From contig RMBW01000092.1 in NCBI GenBank assembly GCA_004009845.1, positions 62,001 through 126,000 of the forward strand: DNA of 64,000 nt. Reading direction: 5' to 3'. Numbering within the stretch: position 1 is the first letter of the stretch; each line of letters begins with the position of its first letter. The translations under genes and the position numbers were made by a program. The notes beneath the pieces were generated by a model, which made no database searches, was not told where the DNA came from, and saw only the letters and a list, made by a program, of their open reading frames with translations. This DNA is from Davidsoniella eucalypti (lineage: Eukaryota; Ascomycota; Sordariomycetes; Microascales; Ceratocystidaceae). This document shows, piece after piece, positions 1 through 11,258 of this stretch.

Positions 1-615
1 AGAAGTTGATAATCAAAGGGAAAATGTATGGAAAATCGCCTTGTTAAGATGTTGTTGGGCGGCCACAAACAGGCCCGATTCTCGGATGTGGAATCCGTAG
101 TTATAAGCGATGCCTATTTGCAGAGTTGTCGTTTATCAAATTGGCCGGGGGAAGAGATTGTCCAGCTGCTTTTGAAGCTCTAAGAAAAATAACAGCACCA
201 GACTCAACCGCAAAAACAATAACAGCAACAACAACAAAAGCCAAGGTGACGTCCAAAGGCAACTTCCAAGCTCGGGTGGGGCCTGTCACAGCTGGTCCAC
301 TTTTGTACAGTTAACAGTCTTGTCTTGACAGCCTGGCCTAGCTCTGCCAAATTATGCACTAACAGTCTCAGCCTTGTCCCGCCCGCAGTTCTGTTAACGT
401 TATTCCTCACCCAGTATCCAGTGAAACCAGCCAATCCACGCCTCGCTAATTTACATTCGATTTACAGCTAGAGTACAGCTAGAGCAAGCGTTGGTGAAGC
501 TTCAATATCCTCACTAACGATCCCAGATCCAGACTAAGAAGCTCGTTTGCCCTAGCTTATCGCCTTTGAACCCTAGAATTGTCTTTGAAGACCCCCTTGT
601 GCTGTTTATTTCGCA
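1..615. other. Upstream region of the complex I gene, no gene seen
   Basis: No reading frame here resembles a protein. The stretch holds a short CAA/CAG-like tract around 205-238 and a CT/AG-mixed segment before the first ATG of the following gene. The last upstream ATG on the plus strand lies near 353, so about 260 bp before the start codon are ATG-free. Confidence 0.5.
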
Positions 616-1042
616 ATGTCCTCTGGCTACGGACTCAACGGCGGTATGTTTTGCCCGCTATCCTCTCGTCGTCTTTGACGAGCCATTGGCGCCGCCTTGC
701 TGGCACTCGTTTGCTAACTCTCGCTATATCCTAGGTGTTGGCCGCTGCTTTCCCTTCTGGCAAGAAGTGCTGGCGTGTTATGTTGTCAATGCCTCGCCCG
801 AGGACAAGGAGGGCAAGAAGAAGTGCTCGCCCGTCCTAGAGGACTACTATGAGTGCCTTCACAACAAGAAAGAAGTGAGTCTCCAAACTATCGCATAATG
901 CCCCAGAAACCAGCTAGCTAACACAAGGTAGATTGCCAGAGTTCAAGCCATGAAGCAGGCCTACCTGACTGGTGGCGGTGCGAAAAACTCAGCACCACCC
1001 CGGGAGCAGATGGCTAGTCTGGGCCTGATAAGCAAGAACTAG
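616..1042 (+). CDS. NADH:ubiquinone oxidoreductase 15-kDa subunit (NDUFS5/NIPM type)
   Basis: This is an accessory subunit of mitochondrial complex I, of the NDUFS5 (Yarrowia NIPM) family, expected on the intermembrane-space side of the membrane arm. Three exons, 616-643, 735-874 and 932-1042, join in frame to a 92-residue protein. Both introns have GT-AG ends (donors GTATGT and GTGAGT). The first exon is only 28 nt, so the conserved core cannot be reached from an ATG without splicing. The diagnostic feature is a twin CX9C pair: CFPFWQEVLAC and CSPVLEDYYEC, as in Mia40-imported proteins. The family's CFPFWQEVLACYV and LEDYYECLH blocks are plainly visible, and the length fits the fungal family. 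There is no cleavable presequence, as expected for a twin-CX9C protein. The identification is secure; the exact start is strong because exon 1 has no other ATG. Confidence 0.93.
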
Positions 1043-1586
1043 ACTGATGGACTACATTTCTCACTCACTTCCAGCCACGCCCTGCGTTGTACCGACTATT
1101 CATTCATTTTTATCTCTACGGTATCTCCAAGATATCTAGAGATGACGTCGACAAGTCACAGAGCATCACATTCATAAACAGATGGGCACTCCCAAACGAT
1201 ACAGACAAACACAGCTCAGCAGAAGACCAACAAGAAAGCACCACCCAGATTTGCCCATAGAGACGGGCATGGCCTTGCCGCCGTCGTTAGTGTATATATA
1301 ACCATTTCTTTTTTCTCCGTCCGTTCTTTTTTGTGTCTCGTGCGGAAAAACGTCATGTGATTAATTATTCAGTTCGTCTGAGAAACCTACGGTTGTATGT
1401 CTCAAAAAGTGCCTGCCTATCTCAAGAATTGATTGTTGCAAAGCTTCAAAGCAAACTTTTTCTCGACAATACCAACAGCAAAAAAGTCTGTCAAGTTTCT
1501 TCCCAGAAACCCCATGCATAGTTACGCTCTATATCTGTCTCCATCATCCAACTTTCAATTTCCAGCTGTGTGCCATAGCATACACA
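1043..1586. other. Intergenic region between two plus-strand genes
   Basis: This holds the 3' end of the complex I gene and the promoter of the next gene. A TATA-like run (TATATATAA) lies at about 1292-1301. No coding sequence is recognisable. Confidence 0.5.
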
Positions 1587-3177
1587 ATGCCTATATTCCG
1601 CGGACTCGAGGTCACGTTGGGTGCTGAAACCCATAATGAAAGACTGCCTGAGTTCTTACATCCGGACTCTTCATCTATCCAACTGACCCGCCCCTTGGAG
1701 ACCTCTAGATCAAGGATATCACTTGGCCTCCGAACTACTCTCAGTGCTCGTATAAATCCTACCATCGCAGTATACGTTCCGTCTATTCCAGGTGAAGCCA
1801 GCCTCTGACTCACACATCCTATGCCCTACTCGGTATCAGAACTTCGACCATGGTATCTCCGGTCCACTAACAGCTGTCTCTGCGTTACAGGTATCCAATT
1901 CTGGGTTCAGTATAATGTTATAGAGCCACTGCCCAACACTACCCATGTCTTCTTTCGTCTCGTTCTCAACGGCCGACTCATCACCAGCTGGGGTATCGAT
2001 ACAAGCCAACACACATCTGGAACTGTCGCCCGTAGTCTCTATCAGCCCGGCCATCTCTGGCGTGGTAGCAAAGACAATAATAACCAAAGCAGTAGTAGTA
2101 GCGCTCGACCTGTTGCCTCTTCAAATCCAGGTCGTGGTCGTATTGAAGCTAGAGGCTTTTACTTTCTTTCGCCTCATGAAAAGCTAGCGCCAGCTGAAGA
2201 TGGTGGTCTGATAGAAGTCTTGGTCTTTCGATCGAAAGGTCGGAGAAAGAAGAGGCCGCAACTGGATGACTTTAAGAGTCAAACACACTATGGCGTATCG
2301 TAAGTCATGGCATAAGCTCGCTCCTTTTCAGTGCACGTATATATATCATCTAGTCTATGGTACTGATTCACGATATAATGTCAGTTTCCCGTCGGGTGGT
2401 CTTCTTGAAAAAACTTCAAGCCCGACTTTTTATGACTATTTACTACTAGACCCTATTGAATCGCCTTATGCGACCTTCAGGTTTCATTACCGGAGCTGGA
2501 CTAGCCTTCGCCAGTTGAACATCGTGCCAAACACAGACGCAGCGACTGGTTCACTTACACCCTCAACCAGTCCGTCTTTTACATTGTGTCCGTCGAGGAG
2601 CCCATCGCCTACGAAGTCGCCAACTCGGATACCGGCTCCTGTCATGCCCACTATCGCAAGTCTAGTTACGTCTAGCGATACCGTGTCAGATATCGAAACT
2701 CCCTATAGTATTACCCGATGTGGAACACCATACCCAAGCATGCCAGCATCTCCCACTAAGCAAAAGCATCAACCTTCATCGCCAGTCCGACATCCAGTTC
2801 CTCCCAGATCAGATACCGCATCCCGTATGCTAGAGAGTACCAGACTTCCTCTAAGGCCCATCAGCTCCCAAAATGACATCTTTAGTCTCAGAGCTCCTAG
2901 TCCCGCCTTATCTAACTTAGCTTCTGGTACAACCACACCTCAACTTCGTCGTCGTACTAGCACCATTCTTCGCCCAAAATCGACTAGTCCTTGTAAGAAT
3001 TCTGTCGAAAGTAGTGTCACATGCACCCCAAAGCTTCGGCGATATGCAAGCTCGACTAGCCTGTCACGCACACTCAGTCCTTTTAATGAAGTGGCTCAAG
3101 AAGAAGCAAGTTCTCCAACGATAGCTTGTGCATCGTTGTTTCTTCGGGGGAATCATTCTTCTTCGTCGCTTAGATGA
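1587..3177 (+). CDS. Fungal conserved protein with DUF7918-like N-terminal domain
   Basis: Function is unknown. Three exons, 1587-1791, 1891-2299 and 2385-3177, give a 468-residue protein. Splicing restores a continuous pattern that I recognise from uncharacterised ascomycete proteins: an opening M-x-x-FRGLEV, then SIPGIQFWVQYNV, a strand-rich middle with LVLNGRLITSWG, EVLVFRSKGRRKK, and a closing block FYDYLLLDPIESPYATFRFHYRSWTSL. The last intron (2300-2384) was chosen because its acceptor is the one that keeps frame and joins SFPSGGLLEK to the conserved block. Nearer AG dinucleotides at 2331 and 2353 break the frame. The remaining C-terminal half (from about residue 250) is low-complexity, rich in S, T, P and R with many SP/TP sites, so likely disordered and a possible phosphorylation target. 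No signal peptide or membrane segment is visible. The DUF7918 name is from memory and should be checked by profile search. Confidence 0.72.
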
Positions 3178-5206
3178 TATGAGGCGAAGTGTTCAAAGCT
3201 GTTAGTATTCGGCTGGTGGTTTATGCTAGGTTTTTCAGAGATATAATTACTATTAATAAACCCACCGAGGTCTTTTTTGCGTACGTCGTGACACAAAATA
3301 TAAAGTAGGGTACGCTAGGGTTAATTTAATGTACGACAATCAATCTAGAACACAATGTTGGTAAACAGAGGGGCTGGTATATTGTTTTTTTGTCTTTGTC
3401 CCTACTTAGACAAAAATATGGATAGGCACAAAAAAACAACCAGTCAGGGCAACAATATAGGCGCCATATAACTTGCTTGCATGGGTGTCTATTTGGACAT
3501 CATTGGCGCATAACTACTAAGAAATGTTGTTATCATTTTGTAATTGTAATATCATGATATCGGTTATCGCATAGATTTGAAACTTGCGTATCACTTCCAC
3601 CACCGCCAAGTTGAGAAATCGCTTGTAGTTATGAGCCCTTGGAAAAAAAGAACACGGTAAAAGGGTATTGATTGATAAACTTAAATGACCATGAGTACAT
3701 ATGCTTGGGTATAATGAACCTTCTCACGATATGATGAATAGTGACTTTTTGATACAATATCGGTATGTATTTATGATTTATTACCTTTTTTTTCGTTTAG
3801 TTGTAACCTATATAGATGACGGGAATCTAAAGTAAATACTAAGATGCCTTATATTTTGGCTTTTCTTTTCCTTACTTCAATAATTTCATAGTATGTGAGA
3901 CGACATGGTATATGGAAGAAAGATACTTCCTGTACTTTGCGTTACTTGCGTCAAAAGTACTTTGTGTCCACAACTCTAACATTAATGATAGACCAATCAA
4001 AAGTAATACTAGGCTGAAAAGCCTTCTTTCTTCCCTTTTTATCGTTTAACATGATTCTGCCATGTTTACATAAGCAACCGGCCTACCTATAGTTTCTTTT
4101 TGCGTCATGATTAGTCAGTTTCTTGGGTTAAACCCAGCGTAACGATTACTTCTTTAATCGTCGTTAAACGACGCCGTGTTTGTTGCATTGTAATTTGTGA
4201 ATTAATGTGATGGCGTGTTGGAAAGGTCGTTTACAGGTGCAGATATTTAATATGGCGAACAAGACAAGGTGAGTCCAGATTCATCCTCTTCTTTTTTTAT
4301 GGGATGTGTAGGCGGATTAAGGCGAAATTCATTCAAAGAAGCGATCAAATAATAGTAAGACGTAAGGTGACAAATAGGAGAAAAAAAAGTATTAAAGGGT
4401 GAGACTTTTCAGACTTGTGGGCGTATAGCATGAATGATCGACATCGGATGAATCAATCAACGCAGTTTGATTCAAGTTGATTAGTTGCTCCTGTCGATTA
4501 TTGAAATTGCATAGATGTCGGAGACAAAAAAAAAGCTAGCCGTATGTACTCTGAAATGATAGTTGAAAGTATCTTCTGTGATAGAGACTGAAAATAAGCA
4601 TATAAATTGGAACAACCATAAGTCAACGTGATATCGAATTCTGTTTTTGATGAAAGTGAGCACGCTGCATGATTGCCGTACTAGAAATAGTGCAGTTAGT
4701 ACCCAAAATTAAACAAACTTTAATTCATGTCGATGGCTGGCTGCTAAGCGATAGTGATGGTGGCGGTAGCGAAAGTTTGAATAAAGAGCTTGAGAAAAAG
4801 ATAATGAAAAAAAGGTTGCCATGGATACTAAAACATGATAGAAAAGAAATAACAAGAGAAATTTGTAATAAAAAGTTGTTGTCCAGTAGTGAAGCGAAGT
4901 TGAAGAGCACGATGTGAGAAGCAAGATGTTGATGTTCGTAGAAGTTTTTTGTTTTACCATTCGCCAAGGGAAACATCAGTTTTGGTCGGGACCGCCGTAA
5001 AATACGATAACCGGAAATTAGAGTCGATATATCTTGAACGACATAAAAAGGATAAAATTTGCGCAAAAAATAATAATAAAGCCGAATGAGATGCGCGGGA
5101 ATATATGTAGTGATTGTGATGTCTCGAAAAATTGTGCATGGTGAGAGATAATTGGGTGTAGGACTAGACTTGTCGATAGCAGCAAAGGCCTTTCAACTGA
5201 TGTCTA
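3178..5206. other. Convergent intergenic region, no gene seen
   Basis: Both flanking genes end here (plus strand from the left, minus strand from the right). The DNA is AT-rich with poly-A/T runs. The short open frames have no codon pattern, domain or splice context that I can support. Confidence 0.45.
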
Positions 5207-6593
5207 CTAGCGTCTGTACCGCGTTAAACCCCAGTGATTAGTCTCTTGTAACTTGCACGCCGATGATTGTTGAGATTCGTATCAACTACTTACTCAACTC
5301 GAGGGCCTTCGTTGTAGCTGGGAGGAGGGGGATCCCGACGAGGGGCCTCGCGGTCAGCTGAACGATCGTAACGATCACGGTCATATCCACCACGGCGATC
5401 TTCACCGCCACCACCACCACCACCACCACCACCGCGGCGATCATCGCCTCCACGTGAGTTGTAGCGAGGGCGGTCGTCGCGGCCGTATCTATCAAAGCGG
5501 TCGCCGCCACCAGCGTAGTTGTCATCTCTACCGCCACCGCGACGGTCGTAGCCACCGCGATCGTCACGGTAGCCACGGTCATATCCACCACGATCTTCCC
5601 GGTAGCCACGGTCATAGCCACGGTCCTCGCGGTATCCACGTTCATAACCACCAGGAGGGCCGCCGCCACCACCACCGCCGCCACCGCCGCCGCCGCCACC
5701 ACGGTAACGGTAAGGATCGTCACGGTAGCCTCCATAGCCGCCACCACCACCGCCGCCACGGCGACGATCGTCGCCACGATCGTTGAAACGACCACGGGGC
5801 TCTATTATGCGTGTGTTAGTTGGCTACTAGCTTTTAGGTAGAAATATAAGATATGAACTTACCACGCTTAGGAGGGCCGAAGTACTTGCCCGGGGTCGGT
5901 GTGCGAGGGCGCGCGCGGCGAGCCTTCTCGATGCTAAGAGTGCGTCCCTCAAACTGCTCGCCCTGGAGGGCTTCCTTGGCAGCATCGGCACCTTCTGAGG
6001 TCATCATCTTCACGAATCCAAACCCACGTGACTCCTTGGTATGGGGATCACGCATGATTTGGCATTTTTCGACTTCGCCGTACTTCTCGAACATTTGGGT
6101 GATCTCGGTCTCGAGAAGCTTGGGGTGGATTCCAGTAACAAACAGGTTTGATCCTGGGTTTACAGCACCATCATCGTCGCGCGAATCATCCTTGCTACCA
6201 CCGCTGAAAGAAGGAAACGATATTAGTATATAGAGTTTGGCCATCGACGGCAAGCCGTGTGTAGTGATATCATACTTGCTGGGTGCACTAGGCGATGGAC
6301 GACGACGGTCATTCTCACCGTCGTCCCGGTTGGGGCGAGGAGAAGCACTACGGCGGTCGTTTTCGTAGCGAGGGTTTTCATCTAGAAAGTGATCAGGAAC
6401 GACGCGTCAGTACGGATTGACGATACATAGATTGGGTGTGGATGGCAGGCTGAGGTTTGTTTGGTGCTGTTCATTCCGGTAAAGGTGGAGGTGATGTGCT
6501 GCCAGAGAGCAGGTGCAAAAAGTGATGGTGTATGGATTAAATAATACCCTCGTAAGAACCGGTAGCCTCGTAATCCATTGCGGTAGTGGCCAT
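5207..6593 (-). CDS. Transformer-2-type SR ribonucleoprotein (RRM plus RGG/RD tail)
   Basis: This is a nuclear RNA-binding splicing regulator. Exons on the minus strand: 6593-6548, 6381-6276, 6203-5863 and 5801-5294, with a probable last exon 5213-5207, giving 335 residues. One RRM follows a short arginine/serine-rich N-terminus: RNP2 is LFVTGI (residues 71-76) and RNP1 is RGFGFVKM (110-117). It is followed by the linker RARPRTPTPGKYFGPPKR, typical of Tra2 proteins. The C-terminal half is built of repeated GYREDRGYDRG-like units, polyglycine runs and RGG motifs, where Tra2 proteins carry an RS domain. The last coding codon before TAA (5292-5290) overlaps a perfect donor GTAAGT. Splicing the 80-bp intron to 5213 changes the ending from E-stop to E-R-stop. 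If that intron is not used the CDS ends at 5290 (334 residues). Confidence 0.88.
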
Positions 6594-7638
6594 GGTTGCG
6601 AATGTGTATGTGTGGTTAGATGGAAGGATGTGTTGACAGTCTGTTGACGATGCGAAAATCCAGAATGGACGGAAAAAAATAAATAGAATCAGGGCGTCGC
6701 GGAATTAAAGACAAATGTCGCCTGCGATTGACGCGATTGTTTGCAGAAACAAAAGGAGCGATGCCTCTTGATAAATCGACACGGAATCGATGAAAAGAAT
6801 GGATAGATTCAGACAATTTATGGTATCTGTCTAAGGAGAGAATTGGAGATGTTATGGGCAAAAAAGGTCAGAAACAAAGTGCCGCCGGTCCGCGTTGAAA
6901 ATAGTAGTAGCAGCGGTTTGCTAAGCAGCAAATCCAAAGCGGAAACTACAGCTCAGGCGTATATCAACAGGGCGGGCTGACAAAGAAAAAAAGGCAAACT
7001 CAATACAATTAGGAAGGCCTGCTCAATCAGGGGGAAAATCTTGTTAGCCTGGTCAAACAATCGACTTGGGGGTCTCTACTTTTCATTTGATGTAAAAAAA
7101 AGCTTAGCGGAAAAGTGGAGCCATGTGTGAGAGGGTTTAGACCCTTATAATCAAAGAATTAGACAAAAGTCTTGAGGTCAGTAAAAAACAAGAACATGAT
7201 GACATCCTGTCAATAACATCAACAAGCATATAAAAGAAATTGATGGTGAAGAACAGGAATTAGACACAAAGTCAGCCCTAAACCTCACCGAATCTTATTC
7301 AAGATGTCGGTCAGTCTCTAAAAAAACACAATCATGTTAATGAGTAATAGACACTTCTTGTGATTATTTGCCTTGCATATAAGTGCAGAAAATAGTAGGG
7401 GTTGTCGAACATAAAACATGCTGTCTATGAGCTTTGTCGATATACTAATGGTATGGATTATACATGTTATTAGTCATGATAGTCTTCGGTGAGACGTTAT
7501 GGCTAGGAGGACGATAAGATAGTGTTCGAATTGGATTGGGAGACATCTTTTAAATTATAGCATCAAGTTTTAGCCTTGCTTTTGACCTTATCTTACACAT
7601 TGATACAATATATTATAGCATAAGCAAACGAAGTGGTA
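6594..7638. other. Promoter region of the Tra2-type gene and 3' flank of naa20
   Basis: Both neighbours are on the minus strand, so this interval holds the upstream region of the RRM gene (near 6594-7000) and the naa20 downstream region. No coding sequence is supported. Confidence 0.45.
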
Positions 7639-8408
7639 TCACCACACGTTTTCTGGCTGTACGATGAAGCTTGCGCCATTTTCACGGATGTGTTCTTTGT
7701 TGATATCACGCTTCATGGGCTTGCGCATATCGTACGCATCTTCACTTGTAGCGGTGGGGTCAGTCGAATGGTCGCCATAGTAGTCCGCGATCGTGCGATA
7801 GATGCTGTAGCCTAAGCTCTCATAAAAGGCGATGGCGCGTTCGTTGCTTTCCCTTACGAAAAGATCAACAAACCAGGAGTCATTGTCATCAGCTGCCCGC
7901 TCAAGCTGGTCAGTCAGGATCTTGCCGATGCCTAGTCTCCGAGCTGAGGGAGCAACTGTCAGTGCAGTGATGTGTCCATGCCAGGGGAGATAGTGCTCAG
8001 TATTTTTCATTGCATTAGGTGACTCTTCCACCTTGCCCATGACTAATAGATGTAGAGATGGTTGGGTTAGTGACAGCTGCCCTAACATTAATAACAGCAC
8101 TCACTAGCATGAAGCCACATATCAGTCATGAGATAAGGCATGTAGCAGAAGCAGGAACCGTAGCGTTTTTCAGGCGAGAGAAGGTGCAATAACATATGAA
8201 TTGTTATGATGGAAAGGTTGAGTGACGTGACTGACGTACTGTAGCCGATTATGTTGCCGTCGGTATCTTCACAAACCTGGAACATGGCAGGCCATGTCGC
8301 ATGGTACTGAAGATAAAAGCCAATCTCATATGTCTCTGTTAGCGGATCTAAATTGCATTTTGAGAACTTGTTTAGATCGTCTGGCTTGAAGCGGCGAAAG
8401 GTAGCCAT
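7639..8408 (-). CDS. naa20: N-terminal acetyltransferase B catalytic subunit Naa20/Nat3
   Basis: This is the catalytic subunit of NatB, the ribosome-associated enzyme that acetylates N-termini beginning Met-Asp, Met-Glu, Met-Asn and Met-Gln. Two exons, 8408-8240 and 8042-7639, give 190 residues. The join makes GYIMGKVEE, exactly the family's core, and the 197-bp intron has a GTACGT donor and a CACTAAC branch site about 20 nt before its TAG acceptor. The GNAT fold is visible: WHGHITALTVAPSARRLGIG contains the acetyl-CoA loop R-R-x-G-x-G, followed by WFVDLFVRESNERAIAFYESLGYSIYRT and the Naa20-specific DAYDMRKP motif. The length is close to the usual 170-195 residues. It needs the auxiliary subunit Naa25, which is not in this window. 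Confidence 0.95.
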
Positions 8409-10035
8409 GACTGAGGAGGTATGACTATGGATGGTTTGATATATGCCGGTATGAGAGTTGGATAGAGGCTGTGGTTATAGCTGATTGACTTTAGATTTTA
8501 TTTACCAAAACAGAGCCAAGCTAGTTGTGCATAGTAGGTTAGGTGGTAAAAACAAAGTCAAACTATTCGTACATACAACTAATGTATAAAAGTACAACAG
8601 ATACTTATTAGATCCATAAGATGAATGAATTAAAAAAAATCCACTGGGAGAGGGGCTAGTATCGTAGACATCTAGTTTTGGGTTGTTTTAGTGGGTACTA
8701 TAGGTACTGAGTACATATACTAAGTACATATAAATGTTACATACATACAAAATACTTCTTGTGTGGGTCGTGCGATGCTGGCCAGCGATCTTGTTACGTC
8801 AGTAACATTCATATAGGCCTGGCAATTGACCTTTCATATCGATTTTACCGTGCCAAAAGAGCTTCAAGGCGGTTTGGGTGCATTGCATTGTGTCTGCTAT
8901 AATTAATCATGTTTCTACCCTGGCATCTATGGTCTTGTCAGTATCATGCTAGGTATCACATTACTGGTAGGGTATCAATCATTTGCAACTCTGGCCTTAG
9001 ACGAGCAAAAAATGAAAGCAGCACATGTAATACAAATTGTTTATTCCTTATGATGTAGGTTTCTTTGGGCTACATATTGTCTGCTCATGACCCTGCTGGC
9101 TGCAGCTCAACCAAACGCTGCATTTCTGAGGACATGTTGTTGTCAACAACAATAAAAATAGAAGCTATCCTGTTTGCAGTCTCACGTGTCTAGTTTTTGT
9201 TGAATGTGGAAGTTGCGAGAAGGCTGAAATTATCAATCATCAACAAAAGAGCAAAGCTTGAACCTGACCCGAAGCATTGGGCGTAACCCCTTGTCATTTT
9301 GTTTTTTTTGTCTGCTTCCAGGTAGCATTTGTAGCATGATTAGTAGATTGGGCCCATTCCCGACCGCTCTGTTTACATGCTCATACATAGTACTGTTGGT
9401 TTCCTTACTTCCCACCCCTAGTCTAGTTAATCAAGCAACAGGCTTTCTTTATAATGTCGATTTGATAGCCTGTTCACCAGCCGCCAATATACTTAACATA
9501 TGTATCACTCCATAAACCAACTACGAACACAACTCTCCTGAAGACACCGCCCTCAACGTCTTTGAAAAAAAGCTTCATCTGTCGGCTCCTCTCTGGCTTT
9601 TACTGCATCACGCCTAGTATATACATTGCCCTATCGTCGTCTGCTTTGTCGAGTCCTGGACGTTTGCCTATCTCTTTGCGCACCCCATCGATCACTGGAA
9701 GCCTCATTTTTGTTTTACTGCTGTGGGCTTTTTTTTTTTCCCACCCACTCACTTATCTTGCAAACTGCCGTCGCCGCAGCTTTCCGAACCTTGAACCTGC
9801 GTCTCTACCATCCATCTTACTAGCAAACATTGCCGGAACGAAAAGAAAAATAACACAGACGCCTGCTAATTGCCTCTTTTGATCTCGCAATTTTGCTCTC
9901 GACCCCTCGACCCCTCGTCGCCGCGCTCGTCCTTTGCCGCGCCCCTTCGGTTCTCTGCATACATTGACATCATCAGTCAGTGAAGCTTATATATAATAGC
10001 TTGAAATTTCAACTTCAACGCATATTACATCAACA
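8409..10035. other. Divergent promoter region between naa20 and the next gene
   Basis: The two flanking genes are transcribed away from each other. The right part (from about 9540) is CT-rich, with a CGACCCCT tandem pair near 9900-9920. It has no plus-strand ATG for about 530 bp before the start at 10036, consistent with a long leader. No coding sequence is supported. Confidence 0.5.
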
Positions 10036-11258
10036 ATGCCACAAACACCGATACACTCTCGGCATGCCTCCGTCACCCAAGGCAGCCCCTTTGCGTCTCC
10101 TTCACACAACCGCCACTCTTTGATACAAGACCCCGCTACGCCAAACCGCGGTAGCTTTGGACTCAACCAGCAGGATTCATTTGATATTGGTGATATCGGT
10201 GGAAATGGAATGAGTGGTGGCTCCGGTCTCGGAAATCTAGCTGATGAGCTTGCTGATGCGTTTGACGACTCTGGCGATGAATACTACGAGGATGAGGATG
10301 GTGCACCCCAGGTTGATATCGATGTTGATGACGGTGGTGACCGGACACAGCAGACTTCTAGTGACCCTGGAAGCCTAGCCAACGACGGCCAAGACACCAG
10401 ACAGAAGAGTTCAATGCTCAACCTACCTTCACCTCACAAAAAAGGACATCGACGGGCAGGTAGCGAGTATGATGGCAGTGAGTACGGGTCTGATTCCGAT
10501 TTTGAGACACCTGGAATTATGCCTGTGAGCTTGGTCAACAAAATCGATGCTGTTGAGTCATTAGCGCGACGGGGAACTGAGAATACGGGTGGCCCAGCAG
10601 ACGGAGTGTTCGCTAGAGTAACCGAGAGCTTGAAGGACCTTGGCTCACAAGCCGGCGTCGAAGGAGGTGCTACTAGGTGAGTGACATATGCAGATGCTAT
10701 GTTTGCATTTTTAATTTTTAATGTGAGATGACTAACCCTTTACCATATTCAAATAGACTTATTACGGCCCACTCAGCATTGACAACCCACGTTTCCCATC
10801 AGACGAGACAGTTGCACAACCTCACCTTCCCACTACTATCACCTCTGGCACCTCCGCCCGACCCAGAAACAATCGAGGATATGGTTCCTCTTCTTGTCAG
10901 TCTGTCCGAATCGATGCCGAGACCATCAACACAAGCATTAGGCGCCATAACAGCCCTTCACACCATGTCTAGCGACCTAGTACAAACACTCAACTATCTC
11001 ACGGATACTCTACACATGTCTCGCCAAACAACGACTACCGCGACCAGACGCCTCAAGAGCACCAGGGAGCTAGTAGCGGAGATGAAGCACGAGGACGAGT
11101 TGCGAGAAGAAGGTGAGAGATGGCTGGCTCGCGGTAACTGGGGCGAGAGGCTACAAAACCGAGAGTGTGCTGCTGTCTGTGGAGAAGTTGTCGGCGGATT
11201 CGAAAAGGTCTGCAATGACTGGAGAGCGCGGCTGCTTGCACAGGCCGAATCTGCCTAA
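10036..11258 (+). CDS. Conserved-looking fungal protein of unknown function, acidic N-terminus and helical C-terminus
   Basis: I do not recognise a named family with certainty. Two exons, 10036-10676 and 10757-11258, join as R-LITAHSALTTH and give 380 residues. The donor is GTGAGT and the acceptor is AATAG. The N-terminal half is low-complexity with several S/T-P sites, then a strongly acidic stretch (residues about 74-105, including DDSGDEYYEDEDG). The C-terminal half (from about residue 214) is well composed and probably helical: HQTRQLHNLTFPLLSPL, then ETIEDMVPLLVSLSESMPRPST, LVQTLNYLTDTLHMSRQTTTTATRRLKSTRELVAEM and WLARGNWGERL. It has no signal peptide and no membrane span, so a nuclear or cytosolic scaffold or complex subunit is plausible but unproved. 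The start is the first ATG after a long ATG-free leader. Confidence 0.78.

Noticed and set aside
5286..5795. Alternative frame over the Tra2 tail giving a Val/Ala/Thr-rich product
   Set aside because: A frame-shifted reading of the GGT/CGT-rich RGG tail. The Tra2 frame continues directly from the RRM through splice junctions.
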